A stretch of 64,000 nt of DNA from Streptomyces sp. ERV7 (GCF_001653515.1 NZ_LYOY01000051.1:1384001-1448000), one strand, 5' to 3'; positions 7,786-17,378 are shown, counted from the first letter of the stretch. Notes: generated by a model not told the origin, from the letters alone. Numbers and translations are program-made.

Positions 7786-8751
7786 ATGAGCAATCTCGAT
7801 CGTCAAGCCACACTCTCCGTGTGCGGCGGCCGCGGCTTCGTCGTCGCCGAGCCGGTGCGGGAGCTCCTTTCCCCGCGCACCGTCAAGCTCGGCGAGTCCA
7901 CCGAGGTCCGCCGGCTGCTGCCGAACCTCGGCCGCCGTATGGTCGGCGCCTGGGCCTTCGTCGACCACTACGGCCCGGACGACATCGCCGACGAGCCCGG
8001 TATGCAGGTGCCGCCGCACCCGCACATGGGGCTGCAGACGGTGAGCTGGCTGCACGAGGGCGAGGTGCTGCACCGCGACAGCCTCGGCAGTCTGCAGACC
8101 GTCCGCCCGCGCGAACTGGGCCTGATGACCTCGGGGCGGGCGATCAGCCACTCCGAGGAGAGCCCCCGCCCGCACGCCCGCCTGCTGCACGGCGCCCAGC
8201 TCTGGGTCGCCCTGCCCGACGCCCACCGCCACACCGAGCCGCACTTCCAGCACCACGCGGACCTGCCGACCGTCACCGCGCCGGGCCTGAAGTCCACGGT
8301 GATCCTGGGCGAGCTCGACGGCGCGGCGTCGCCGGGAACGATCTACACCCCGCTGGTCGGCGCCGACTTGTCCCTCACGGCGGGCGCGGACCTGTCCCTC
8401 CCCCTGGACCCCGACTTCGAGTACGCGGTCCTGGGAATGTCCGGCGAGGCCCGGGTGGACGGCGTCCCGGTCCTCCCCGGCTCCATGCTCTACCTCGGCT
8501 GCGGCCGCACCGAACTCCCCCTGCACGCCCCCTCCGACGCGGGCCTGATGCTCCTGGGCGGCGAGCCGTTCGAGGAGGAGATCGTGATGTGGTGGAACTT
8601 CATCGGGCGCTCGCAGGCGGACATCGAGGAGGCGCGGGAGGAGTGGATGTCGGGGGCGCGGTTCGGTGAGGTGAAGGGGTACGACGGGGGGCGGCTGGCG
8701 GCGCCGGAGTTGCCGGCGGTGGGGTTGAAGGCTCGGGGGAGGGTGCGCTGA
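7786..8751 (+). CDS. Pirin family bicupin protein
   Basis: 321-residue cupin protein. The N-terminal cupin contains the pirin metal-site motif PHPHMGLQTVSW (about residues 77-88) and a later ISHSEESP with a histidine; the C-terminal cupin ends with EEIVMWWNFIGRS, the conserved pirin tail (usually WNFV.R). Pirins are non-haem iron proteins; some bacterial ones have quercetin 2,3-dioxygenase activity and others regulate metabolic enzymes. ATG 7786 is the start because everything upstream in this frame lacks pirin similarity. The divergent 159-bp gap with the TPR gene holds its promoter. Confidence 0.9.
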   Translation: MSNLDRQATLSVCGGRGFVVAEPVRELLSPRTVKLGESTEVRRLLPNLGRRMVGAWAFVDHYGPDDIADEPGMQVPPHPHMGLQTVSWLHEGEVLHRDSLGSLQTVRPRELGLMTSGRAISHSEESPRPHARLLHGAQLWVALPDAHRHTEPHFQHHADLPTVTAPGLKSTVILGELDGAASPGTIYTPLVGADLSLTAGADLSLPLDPDFEYAVLGMSGEARVDGVPVLPGSMLYLGCGRTELPLHAPSDAGLMLLGGEPFEEEIVMWWNFIGRSQADIEEAREEWMSGARFGEVKGYDGGRLAAPELPAVGLKARGRVR

Positions 8752-8921
8752 GCCGGCGTCCGAGTGCTGGGGGCGCGAAGGCGAGTGGGCGCGTACGGGC
8801 CTGCCCGACCAGGGCGTGGCTGCGGTAATACCCCTTTCAAGAATCCGTCGGCCGGGACAAATCGTCCAATGCTGCCCACAATGGAGGTAGGGCATAGGCC
8901 AACCTGCGAGGTGACGGCGAC

Positions 8922-10097
8922 ATGCTCGGAGGAGTCTCATCGGACTTGTCGGGAGAGCTCCTGCGGACCCGCGTCGAAACGCTGATCGGCCAGATCGGCG
9001 CGGCCAGGACGAGTGGCCAGGAGATCGGGCCGGAGCTGCGCGGGCGCGTCGCGACGCGTTTGACGACGGCGTTCCACCTGCGGGGCGCCGAAGCCCGTGA
9101 GCTGCTCACCGAGATCGACGACGGCGTGGCGCCGGCGGCGCTGTGGGCGAAGCTCTATCGACTCCAGCTCGAACTCGACGAACTCTTCGAGGAGACCCTC
9201 TCCTTGGTGGAAGGTGCGGCCCTGCGCGCCGCGCGCCTCGACGAGGGGTACTGCGTACTGGCCGATGTTCTGCTGGACGAGATCGGCGGCAGGACCCCGG
9301 TCGCGTGGGACTCGTTCACCGTGCTGGGCACCGAGGAGATCTATGCGCGCTCCACACGGGTGATCCGGGTCCGTTTCCCGGGCCGGTCGTTCTGGGACCT
9401 CCCGGTGGTCGCGCACGAGTACGGACACTTCGCCGGTCCCGCCGTGACGGTCGACGGAGGCGTGCGAACCGTCCACCCGCTGGAGGACCTGCTCGACGAT
9501 GCGCGGAAGGAGTCACCCGACGCGCATTGGCCCTGGCTGCACGAGCTGTTCGCCGACACCTTCGCGAGCTATGTCCTGGGTCCGGCCTACGGCCTGGCCT
9601 GTGCGTTCGACCGGTTCGACCCGGCGGTGGCCCGGCACGGCACCGAGACGCATCCCGCCCCCAACCTCCGGATCGCGGCCATCGGGACGGTGTTGGACCG
9701 GCTGAACCAGGACCACCGCTACGACCATGCCATCAACGCCATGCGTGCAGTGTGGAGTTCGGGCACAGCCGAGGCGGGAACCGAGGACGAGGAGGGGCTG
9801 ACGGAACCCTTCGGCAGTTGGATAGACGCCTGCCTGACATTCATGTCGGGACACCTCATGCAGGCTCGTTACGACGGTTGGTGGACGGTACTGGAGCTGG
9901 CACCGCGCCTCGTTGACGAGGACCGGGAAGAGCTGGTGGGCCGCAGGAGCACTCCGGACGTGGCGTACCGGATGTGCGACATCGTCAACGCCGGCTGGCT
10001 GGCCCGTATCCGTAGCGCCGATGCCGGGGCCCGGCTCCGGATCGCGCGACAGGCGAGGAGCCTGGCGGAGTTCAGCGTTTCGCAGGAGGTCCCCTGA
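8922..10097 (+). CDS. HEXXH zinc-metalloprotease-like protein, first gene of an unknown four-gene operon
   Basis: 391 residues, cytoplasmic (no signal or membrane segment). Residues about 1-140 form a helical, partly coiled region (RLQLELDELFEETLSLVEGAALR). The core has PVVAHEYGHFAG with HEXXH at 165-169 and, 38 residues on, HELFADTFASYVLGPAYG (207-224). An ExxAD-like helix after HEXXH is the usual place for the third zinc ligand and Asp in gluzincins, so an active metallopeptidase is plausible. I do not recognise the family. The next gene overlaps by one base (TGATG) and encodes a paralogue with the same layout but a broken motif. Codon choice looks slightly less GC-biased than in neighbouring housekeeping genes. 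Confidence 0.7.
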   Translation: MLGGVSSDLSGELLRTRVETLIGQIGAARTSGQEIGPELRGRVATRLTTAFHLRGAEARELLTEIDDGVAPAALWAKLYRLQLELDELFEETLSLVEGAALRAARLDEGYCVLADVLLDEIGGRTPVAWDSFTVLGTEEIYARSTRVIRVRFPGRSFWDLPVVAHEYGHFAGPAVTVDGGVRTVHPLEDLLDDARKESPDAHWPWLHELFADTFASYVLGPAYGLACAFDRFDPAVARHGTETHPAPNLRIAAIGTVLDRLNQDHRYDHAINAMRAVWSSGTAEAGTEDEEGLTEPFGSWIDACLTFMSGHLMQARYDGWWTVLELAPRLVDEDREELVGRRSTPDVAYRMCDIVNAGWLARIRSADAGARLRIARQARSLAEFSVSQEVP

Positions 10098-11344
10098 TGG
10101 TCCTCTCGGTTCTGGATGAACGTATCGCCTCGCTCCGCCGCGATCTGAGGCGGGCGAACGCCGCCTCCGCCATGGAAGCGAGGTTCGTGCAACTCGAACT
10201 GAAGACCGAGCCTTGGATCAAGGCGTTCGACGACATCCGCAGCAACTCGGCGAACGGCCTGGAGCGGCTGGAGGTCCTCATCGAGAAGGTCGCCGAGGGC
10301 AGCCTTGATCCGAGCGAGGCCTGGCAGGAGTACTCCGAGATCGAGGGGCTGAGCGGGGAGGTCTTCCGCGAATGCCTGGAGCTGCTGGGCGGTCTGGTCT
10401 TCCGTGAGAAGGAGTTGGACGAGCGGATCTGTGTGTTCGCGGATGCGTTGCTCAAGGAGTGCGCCATCAGCGTGGGAATGATCCCGACGCTCGTCATCCC
10501 TTCCCCGGATCGCGTGCCGCCGCTGGATTCGCGCCGCATCGCCCATATCCGCTACCCCGAATGGGATGTCTGGGCCCTGCCACTCGTCGTTCACGAATTC
10601 GGTCGGGTGGCGATCGCCGAATCCGTTCAGGCCAACGATTTCGCCCGGAAGACCGCGAGTGATCTGCACGCGCACCTCGCGGCCGGCCCGGATGTCGCAC
10701 TGGAAGCCGTCGAGCAGCGAGTCCGTATGCTCCTCGCGGACGCTTTCGCCACGTTCACGCACGGGCCCGCCTATGCCTGTGCGCTCATGCTGCTGAGGCT
10801 CGATGTGGTCGCGCCGACTCTGGAGTCGCGCGCGTTGGTGCGCCAGCGTGCCGACATGGTCATGGGAATCATCGAAGCCCTCGACACCCATCGTCTGATC
10901 CACGCGCACCTCGGCCAGGAACTGGCGAGGTGCTGGGAGCAGGCGATCGCGTCGCTGCCGCACGCCCCAGCCGAGGCAGCCGACCCGCTTGGATCGCTGA
11001 CCCTGGATCCCATGGCGGTCTTCGACAAACTCAAGAAGGTCTTCCATCCGGGCTCCGACTACACCGCGCAGGACTGGACCACCGCGACGGGATGGGGCGG
11101 CAAATGGATCGATCAGCTGACGGAGGGCGTGGAGGTTCCCCGCCCCGGCGATGTACGGCCGACGCATCGTCTTCGGGACGCGCTCAACGCAGCCTGGTAC
11201 GTACGGCTCCAGCAGCCCGGCTGGGCGCGGGAAGGAGCCCGTGCGACCCGTGATCTCTGCCAGGAAATCATCGATCTGCATACCCCGGGCCGGGGAGAGC
11301 CGGGACCCGTAGGCGGCGAGTCCCGCCCGCCGAGGAGTGGTTGA
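10097..11344 (+). CDS. Degenerate paralogue of the preceding metalloprotease-like protein
   Basis: 415 residues. It follows the same plan as the preceding protein: an N-terminal helical region, a DERICVFADALLKE segment matching the first protein's DEGYCVLADVLLDE, then WALPLVVHEFGRVA at the HEXXH site and LADAFATFTHGPAYACALM at the HELFAD site. The motif reads HEFGR (166-170), so the second zinc histidine is Arg, and the downstream Glu/His of HELFAD is lost. It is therefore probably a catalytically dead partner or pseudo-enzyme. The start ATG overlaps the upstream stop, implying translational coupling and perhaps a fixed stoichiometry. Confidence 0.65.
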   Translation: MVLSVLDERIASLRRDLRRANAASAMEARFVQLELKTEPWIKAFDDIRSNSANGLERLEVLIEKVAEGSLDPSEAWQEYSEIEGLSGEVFRECLELLGGLVFREKELDERICVFADALLKECAISVGMIPTLVIPSPDRVPPLDSRRIAHIRYPEWDVWALPLVVHEFGRVAIAESVQANDFARKTASDLHAHLAAGPDVALEAVEQRVRMLLADAFATFTHGPAYACALMLLRLDVVAPTLESRALVRQRADMVMGIIEALDTHRLIHAHLGQELARCWEQAIASLPHAPAEAADPLGSLTLDPMAVFDKLKKVFHPGSDYTAQDWTTATGWGGKWIDQLTEGVEVPRPGDVRPTHRLRDALNAAWYVRLQQPGWAREGARATRDLCQEIIDLHTPGRGEPGPVGGESRPPRSG

Positions 11345-11345
11345 A

Positions 11346-14303
11346 GTGACTACGGCCAGCCCGTGGGGCTTCAAGGGGACTCTGGTGGGTCAGCTGTCCT
11401 CGGAACTGGCGACAGTTCGGGAGGCACTCAGATTCGACAGGGCGGAGGACTGCGCGGCGATCGCCGCGCGGCTGGTGGCCGAGATCGTCGCTGGGCGAGC
11501 GGCGGCCGAGGACACCGAGGACCGGCAGCGCCTCGAACTGATCCACGCGTCCGCACTGACCACCCTGGGGCGTGCCGAGCTGATGGCGTCCCTGTCGGAG
11601 GGCCTCGCCCGGTTCGAGGACGCGGTGGAAATCTTCAACAGCGCGGTGGCTGCCGGAGCGGAGCTGCGGCGTGACGAACTCGCCGACTACGGCACGGCGC
11701 TCGGGGAACTGGGCATGCTGGAGGAGGCGGAGCCGTTCGTCGCCCTGGCCCTCGAACTGGACGCCTTCGTACCCGCGAAGGTGGTCCTGGCGATCGCCGA
11801 CCTGCTGAGCGGACGGTCCCAACCGGCCGAGGCGGACAGACTGCTGAACCTCGCGCTCGACGCCGGGGCGGAAGACCCCGCGATCGCCGAGCGGCTCGCC
11901 CGCAGCCTGGCCGAGGCCGGCCCGACGGACAAGGCGGCCGACGCGTTTGCCCAGGCCGGCATGTGGTACGGAGCCGGGGGAGCGCCCGGCGAGGCGCGCA
12001 GATGCTTCGACCTGGCCCTCGGCCTGGACCCCGGCCACATCGGCGCGATGCTCGGCCGCAGCTATGCCCTGTCCGACCTCGGACGGTTCGAGGAGGCACT
12101 CGCGTCCGTCGAGCGTGCGCTGGATCGCCATCCGGAATCCGTCGAGGCGTGCACGTACACGGCGCAGCTCCTCGGCTCGCTGGGCCGGACCGACGAGGCG
12201 CTCCACCTGTTGGAGGACTGTTTGGCGCGCTCCGGCGCGCTCCCGGAGCTGCGCACCGCTCGGGCCCGCACACTGCTTTCCGCGGGGCAGGCGCAGGAGG
12301 CTCTCACAGCCGTGGAGGAATTGCTCGCCGAGCTGCCCACGGTCGAACTGCGCAGACTGAAGGCGCTGATCCTGCGCTCCCTGGACCGCCGGGAGGACGC
12401 GGTGGAGATCCTGAGCGAACTCCTCGCCGAAAACGCGGCCACTCCCGACGACCGGCTCGACGTGATCGACATGGTTGTCGGCATGGGCGAGTTCGAACGG
12501 GCCCTGACCGAGGCGGAGCACGCTCTGCTCCTCCTGCCGGGCAACGCGGCCCTGCTGGGGCGCCGCGCGCTGATCCTGGTACACCTTCAACGGTTCCAGG
12601 AGGCTCTCGATGCGGCGCTGGACGCGTCCGTACTGGATCCCACCAACTCCATGTCCCTGCATGCACAGGGTGAGGCGCTGATCCGGCTCGGGCGGGCCGA
12701 GGAGGCCGCGCGGCCGCTCCGGCAATGCCTGAACCTGGTCCCGGACTCGCTCGACGTCAGACGGCGGCTTACGGAACTGCTCGTCGACCAGGACCAGCTC
12801 GACGAGGCGGACCGCCTCGTCCTTGAGGGACTGCGGATCCACGGGGAGGACCCCCGGCTCCTGATGACACAGGGGCACATCGCCGTTCTCCGTGGAGACC
12901 ATGAAAAGGCGCTGACCCCTCTGGAGACGGCCGCACGGCGACTCGACGAGGCCGCCGAAGGGGAGGCCCAGGACGACGACACGGTGGTGGAAGTACATCT
13001 CTGGCTGGGCGAAGCACTGCGGGGAGCAGGCCGCAACGACGAGGCCCGCCGCCATCTGGAACGCGTTCTCGTGCTGCGCCCGGACAGCGGCTGGCTCCTG
13101 GGAACGATGGGACAGGTGCTGCGTGCCACCGGCGACAGGGATGCCGAGAAGACCCTGCGCGATGCCACGGCGACCGCTGACAGCCCCAGCTTCGCCCATG
13201 CCGAACTGGGGGAACTGCTCCGGGAGGAGGGCCGGCTCACCGAGTCGCGGGAGGTGCTCACCCGGGGCATCGACCGGTGGCCCGCCGATGCGTGGCTCCG
13301 GGGAAACCTCGGTGCCACCGAGTACCTGCTGAAGGACTACGACGCGGCGCTCGCGTGCTTCGACGAGGCACTGTTCCGGAACGGTGCGTACGCCTGGGCA
13401 TGGGTACTCAAGGGAGCCGTGCTCATGGACACCGACGAACTCGACCGGGCGGTAGGGGCCTTCGACGCCGCTCTGGAGCTGGAACCGTCCAACGGCTGGC
13501 CGTGGATACTGCGCGGCTGGATCCTGGAAATGGTGGGACGGCGGGAGGACGCGGCCCGGAGTTTCCAGCAGGCGGCCGAGAGCGAGGCGGACGCCTGGGC
13601 GCTGATCGGACTGGCCGACCTCCGGCTCCAGGAAGGAGATCCCGAGGAAGCCCGGCGACTCTTCGACAAGGTCCTGCTGGAGCTCCCCGGAGAGAACGCG
13701 ACCGAGCTGGCCCAGAAGGGCTGGTGCCATCTCCGCGTCGACTCGTGCGAGCAGGCCGCCCGCGAATTCGGCCAGGCCCTGCTCCTCGAAGAGCCCTTCA
13801 GTCCCGTCCAGTTCGACCTGGCGCTCGCGCTGCTCGGCATGGAGCCGGTCGAGCGTGCCATGGACGCCTACGCCGAGGTCGTCGTGGCCGTGCGCGGCGT
13901 CGGGCACGCCGGGCGGAGGAGGTTCCTGCTGCACGTGGCCGAGCACGACCTGGACGTAGTACAGACCCAGCGCAGCTTCCGGAGGGTCGATTCCGAGCAC
14001 CTGGACGTGGTCCGTTGGATGCTGGCGCGCGACGGGCCGGCCACACCGGAATGGAGGGAAGACGTGGAAGGCAACCTCACGCCGGAGACCTACCCGTGCA
14101 CCCTGCACAGAATTGATCTGACGGACCAGGTCATCGAGCAGCTGTCCAACGACCCCGTGCGGGTAGTGAACTTCGGCTTCTCCCTCCGGCGGCGCGGCGG
14201 CAAGCGGAAGAACCAGCCGTTCACCGTTGTGGTGCGGTGTCCCGGCACCGGTTCGGGCGAGGACGCGCACGACCACGAGTTCAAAGGGGTCGTCGCGTCA
14301 TGA
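11346..14303 (+). CDS. Large tetratricopeptide-repeat protein
   Basis: 985 residues. GTG 11346 has GAGGAG eight bases upstream; GTG 11337 is in frame but overlaps the previous gene. Residues roughly 30-880 are continuous TPR-like repeats (for example YALSDLGRFEEALASVERALDRHPE and AWVLKGAVLMDTDELDRAVGAFDAALELEPS), perhaps twenty or more units. The C-terminal 100 residues are not TPR and include VVNFGFSLRRRGGKRKNQPF, a basic loop. This is a likely sensor or scaffold for the two protease-like proteins. It starts one base after the upstream stop and overlaps the next gene by ATGA, so all four genes are coupled. Confidence 0.75.
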   Translation: MTTASPWGFKGTLVGQLSSELATVREALRFDRAEDCAAIAARLVAEIVAGRAAAEDTEDRQRLELIHASALTTLGRAELMASLSEGLARFEDAVEIFNSAVAAGAELRRDELADYGTALGELGMLEEAEPFVALALELDAFVPAKVVLAIADLLSGRSQPAEADRLLNLALDAGAEDPAIAERLARSLAEAGPTDKAADAFAQAGMWYGAGGAPGEARRCFDLALGLDPGHIGAMLGRSYALSDLGRFEEALASVERALDRHPESVEACTYTAQLLGSLGRTDEALHLLEDCLARSGALPELRTARARTLLSAGQAQEALTAVEELLAELPTVELRRLKALILRSLDRREDAVEILSELLAENAATPDDRLDVIDMVVGMGEFERALTEAEHALLLLPGNAALLGRRALILVHLQRFQEALDAALDASVLDPTNSMSLHAQGEALIRLGRAEEAARPLRQCLNLVPDSLDVRRRLTELLVDQDQLDEADRLVLEGLRIHGEDPRLLMTQGHIAVLRGDHEKALTPLETAARRLDEAAEGEAQDDDTVVEVHLWLGEALRGAGRNDEARRHLERVLVLRPDSGWLLGTMGQVLRATGDRDAEKTLRDATATADSPSFAHAELGELLREEGRLTESREVLTRGIDRWPADAWLRGNLGATEYLLKDYDAALACFDEALFRNGAYAWAWVLKGAVLMDTDELDRAVGAFDAALELEPSNGWPWILRGWILEMVGRREDAARSFQQAAESEADAWALIGLADLRLQEGDPEEARRLFDKVLLELPGENATELAQKGWCHLRVDSCEQAAREFGQALLLEEPFSPVQFDLALALLGMEPVERAMDAYAEVVVAVRGVGHAGRRRFLLHVAEHDLDVVQTQRSFRRVDSEHLDVVRWMLARDGPATPEWREDVEGNLTPETYPCTLHRIDLTDQVIEQLSNDPVRVVNFGFSLRRRGGKRKNQPFTVVVRCPGTGSGEDAHDHEFKGVVAS

Positions 14304-15031
14304 ACGACACGAGGACACCGCCGCACGACGTGGTGTCGCCCGAGACGCGGCGTTGGCAGCGCGCCGCCGACGCACTCGAACCCGAGCACACACTGGGCAG
14401 GATCGCGGACAACGCGAAATTCGTCCTGACGTCCATCACGGTACTGGGCACCGCGCTCTCCGCGGCCGGTCTGGTGTCCATCACCCGGCTCACGCACCGC
14501 CCGGAGCTCCTCGGTCTCGCGGTGTTCGCGTTCGCCCTGTCGCTGGGCGCGGTCCTGCTGGCCCTGTGGACGCTCGTACTGCGCAGCCGCGAGGTCAATC
14601 TGGAAAACTTGAAGGACGTCGAGGCCTGGTACGAGGAGGAGCTCGGCAAGGCGAGGCGGGTCGCCGTGGCGGGATGGCTCCTGTGCGGCGGGGTCCTGGC
14701 GGCCGGTGTGGCCGCCGTGGTCGCGGCCCTGGTGGCGACTCCGGCGTACCAGGTCGCCCTGCAGAGTGCCGGATCCGGCGGGAAGCACAGCCTCACAGCG
14801 TCCGCGTCCGCGACCGACGCCGGTCGGGGCGCGGTCCTGGTGGTGAGCGTCACCGGCAGGGACGCGTCCGGCGCCGAGACGGTGCTGATCCGCAGCAGCA
14901 GCACGACGGACGCCGACGGCACGGCCAAGATCAAAGCCTCCGTCGACACCGACCGTACGTACGCGTCCTACAGGATTGTTCTGAGCGACGACGGCGAGCA
15001 GAAGGCGACGCTGACCGTTACCGCACCCTGA
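14300..15031 (+). CDS. Three-helix membrane protein with C-terminal extracytoplasmic domain
   Basis: 243 residues, with ATG overlapping the TPR stop (ATGA). An amphipathic N terminus (DALEPEHTLGRIADNAKF) precedes a hydrophobic hairpin (about residues 40-95). A cytoplasmic helix (LENLKDVEAWYEEELGKARR) follows, then a third membrane helix (about 122-147) and a roughly 95-residue Ser/Thr/Ala-rich beta-type domain ending TLTVTAP. The topology resembles membrane effectors or anchors in bacterial conflict systems, but I do not recognise a named family. Being last in the coupled operon, it may be the membrane target or effector of the module. Confidence 0.65.
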   Translation: MNDTRTPPHDVVSPETRRWQRAADALEPEHTLGRIADNAKFVLTSITVLGTALSAAGLVSITRLTHRPELLGLAVFAFALSLGAVLLALWTLVLRSREVNLENLKDVEAWYEEELGKARRVAVAGWLLCGGVLAAGVAAVVAALVATPAYQVALQSAGSGGKHSLTASASATDAGRGAVLVVSVTGRDASGAETVLIRSSSTTDADGTAKIKASVDTDRTYASYRIVLSDDGEQKATLTVTAP

Positions 15032-15088
15032 GATGCCCTTCCAGGCCCCCGTACAGCAGACGATCGACGCGTAGCATGGCCACCAGGT

Positions 15089-15111
15089 CGGGCACGAGGT
15101 GCCCGTGCCCG
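15089..15111. promoter_or_regulatory. Inverted repeat between the four-gene operon and hutD
   Basis: CGGGCACG (15089-15096) and CGTGCCCG (15104-15111) form perfect 8-bp arms with a 7-nt spacer, 28 bp before the HutD start. It could be a terminator hairpin for the upstream operon or an operator for the next gene; sequence alone does not decide. Confidence 0.35.
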
Positions 15112-15138
15112 AACGTCATGCACCCCAGGAGCCCACCC

Positions 15139-15708
15139 ATGCACCACTTCGACATAGAAACACTGCCGGCGGGCCGCTGGCGCAACGGTGGTGGGGCGAC
15201 CAGGGAGATCGTCTCGCGGCCCGAGGGTGCCGAGGCGTTCGGGTGGCGGGCGAGTGTCGCCGATATTGAACGGGACGGGGCGTTCTCGGCGTTTCCGGGT
15301 GTGGAGCGGACGCTCACCCTGCTGACCGGAGACGGGGTGCGGCTGATGTGCCCCGGTGTGTTCGACCAACTGTTGGTGCGTGCGGGGGAGCCGTTCGGGT
15401 TTTCCGGTGACCTCGCGCTGGCCGCCGAACTGCCGGGAGGGGCCTGCCGGGTGCTCAACCTCATGGTGCGGCGCGGCCGTTGGACGGTCGGGGTGGACCG
15501 GGTCGCGGGCCCGGTCGTGCCGCGCGCGGGGCACGCAGGGGTGCTCTATGTGCTGAGCGGCCGCTGGCAGGACGGCGTACGAGGACGTGTTCTGATGCCC
15601 GGTCAGGGCGTGTGGTGGGACGGAGACGACGAGGCCTCGGCCGGAGCGGTCGCACCGCTCTCGGCCGACGCCGCCGCCCTGTGGGCGGATGTCGTGCCGA
15701 CGGGGTGA
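15139..15708 (+). CDS. HutD/Ves family cupin-like protein
   Basis: 189 residues. The N terminus WRNGGGATREI is the HutD/Ves signature, followed by WRASVADIERDGAFSAFPGVERTLTLLTG, the conserved core of this bicupin fold. HutD is found with histidine-utilisation genes in proteobacteria and its exact role is unsettled; no hut genes are nearby here. ATG 15139 has CAGGAG six bases upstream. The downstream NCS1 permease is convergent with a 7-bp gap, so the pairing with a nucleobase permease is by position only. Confidence 0.85.
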   Translation: MHHFDIETLPAGRWRNGGGATREIVSRPEGAEAFGWRASVADIERDGAFSAFPGVERTLTLLTGDGVRLMCPGVFDQLLVRAGEPFGFSGDLALAAELPGGACRVLNLMVRRGRWTVGVDRVAGPVVPRAGHAGVLYVLSGRWQDGVRGRVLMPGQGVWWDGDDEASAGAVAPLSADAAALWADVVPTG

Positions 15709-15715
15709 CGCCGCG

Positions 15716-17164
15716 TCAGCCGACCGGCTCCGTCGCCGACCGTTCGCCGTCCTCGGTCACGGTCGGGTGGATGGTCTCGGCGGGCGGGTTGGCGGTGCGC
15801 CGCGCCCAGAGCCAGTACACGCCCGAGGTGACCACCAGCGCGACGATCCACGAGATGTCGGCGCCGTCGAGCTTCTTGGTGATCGCGCCGGTGTACAGCT
15901 TGGTGGCCAGGAACGGGATCTGTACGGCGACGCCCACGACGTAGCAGGTCAGCGCGGTGACGTTCCAGCGCCCGTAGCGGCCGTCCGGGTCGTACAGGGC
16001 CGGTATGTCGACGCGTTCGCGGGAGATCAGGTAGTAGTCGACCAGGTTGATCGCGCTCCACGGGGTGAACACGGTCAGGAGCAGGAGGACGAAGTTCTTG
16101 AAGTTGGTCAGGAAGTCGTCGCTGGCGGCGAGCGCGATGACCATGGACACCGTGATGAAGCCGACGATGTAGGCGGCGCGTACGGCGGCCGAGATGCCTG
16201 AGCGGCGGTCGAAGGCGGTGACGGTGGTCAGGATCGACATGAAACCGCCATACGCGTTCAGGCAGTTGACGGTCAGCTTGCCGACCACGATCACCAGGTA
16301 GATGAGGAACGCGAGGAACGCCGGGCCCGCCAGATCGCCGAGGAAGCCGACCTGGTCGGGCAGGAACGCCTTGCCCGCGACGGCCGCGGTGAGCGCGCCC
16401 AGCGTCATGGCCCACTGGGATCCGACGACGGAGCCGGCGAAGGTGGACCAGAACGTCGCGCGCGTGCTGGTGTCGCGGGGCAGATAGCGCGAGTAGTCGG
16501 CGACATACGGGCCGAAGGTCAGCTGCCAACCGGCCCCGAGGCCCACGGCGAGCAGGAAGGTCGCCGCCTCGAACCCCTTGTTGCCGACGTGCGCGCCGAC
16601 GTCGTACTGCGTGAACAGCCGCACCAGCAGATAGCCGAGGCCGAGTGAGCCGACGACGGTCGCGATGCGGCCCGCGAGGTGGATGAGGCGGTAGCCGGTG
16701 ACGGCGACCACGGCGGTCAGTGCTCCGAAGACGAGGATCCCGGCGTCGGTGCCGATGTGCAGCATCTCCGACACCGCCTGTCCGGCCAGCACACTGCCGG
16801 TCGCGGCGAAACCGAGATACATCAGGATCACCAACAGCAGTGGCAGGACCGCGCCGTAGACGCCGAACTGCGCGCGACTGGAGATCATCTGCGGTACGCC
16901 GAGCCGCGGCCCCTGCGCGGAGTGCAGCGCCATGACGACGCCGCCGAGTACGTTGCCGATCAGCAGCGCGGGTATCGCCCAGAGCGCGTCGGCACCGAAG
17001 ACGACCGACAGGGCGCCGTCGACGATCGCGGTGATCTGCATGTTGGCGCCGAACCACAGCGTGAACTGGCTGCGCGGTGTGCCGTGCCGCTCGCCGTCCG
17101 GGACGGCCTCGATGGTCCGCCTCTCCATCGCGAGGCGGTCCCCGGGGGCGTGTTGTACGGGCAT
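15716..17164 (-). CDS. NCS1-family nucleobase/hydantoin permease
   Basis: 482-residue secondary transporter with about twelve hydrophobic segments, matching the usual length of cytosine/purine/uracil/thiamine/allantoin permeases. Typical NCS1 stretches are the early WFGANMQITAIVDGAL, the mid-protein GAGWQLTFGPYVADYSRYLP, and the TVFTPWSAINLVDYYLISR segment near helix 9. ATG 17164 has GGGAGAGG about eight bases upstream; more upstream starts are possible but would lengthen the cytoplasmic tail by up to 36 residues. The substrate cannot be fixed by eye; cytosine or a related base is the default guess. Confidence 0.88.
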   Translation of the reverse strand: MPVQHAPGDRLAMERRTIEAVPDGERHGTPRSQFTLWFGANMQITAIVDGALSVVFGADALWAIPALLIGNVLGGVVMALHSAQGPRLGVPQMISSRAQFGVYGAVLPLLLVILMYLGFAATGSVLAGQAVSEMLHIGTDAGILVFGALTAVVAVTGYRLIHLAGRIATVVGSLGLGYLLVRLFTQYDVGAHVGNKGFEAATFLLAVGLGAGWQLTFGPYVADYSRYLPRDTSTRATFWSTFAGSVVGSQWAMTLGALTAAVAGKAFLPDQVGFLGDLAGPAFLAFLIYLVIVVGKLTVNCLNAYGGFMSILTTVTAFDRRSGISAAVRAAYIVGFITVSMVIALAASDDFLTNFKNFVLLLLTVFTPWSAINLVDYYLISRERVDIPALYDPDGRYGRWNVTALTCYVVGVAVQIPFLATKLYTGAITKKLDGADISWIVALVVTSGVYWLWARRTANPPAETIHPTVTEDGERSATEPVG

Positions 17165-17378
17165 GTCGGTGACCTCTCCCCGCAGCTGTTCCGGCGTGTC
17201 GGGACGAACTCCGCCGTTGATCCAGCGTTGATCCAGGTGGTGCTGCGCCGAATCTGGCATGGGGATGAACAAACATCAAGATCTTGAATGGCAAATTTCA
17301 TAGAGGGGGAGCGGCTTCGCCGTAACGCCCCTCCAGGGGCGGCCGGTTGATCAGGTTGCGTGGCGTCACCGGCCACCA

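Noticed and set aside
11268..14276. A long open frame (about 1000 codons) on the minus strand opposite the TPR gene
   Set aside because: It mirrors the GC-rich third positions of the TPR gene, gives a low-complexity Arg/Gly/Pro protein with no fold, and has no RBS. A shadow frame.
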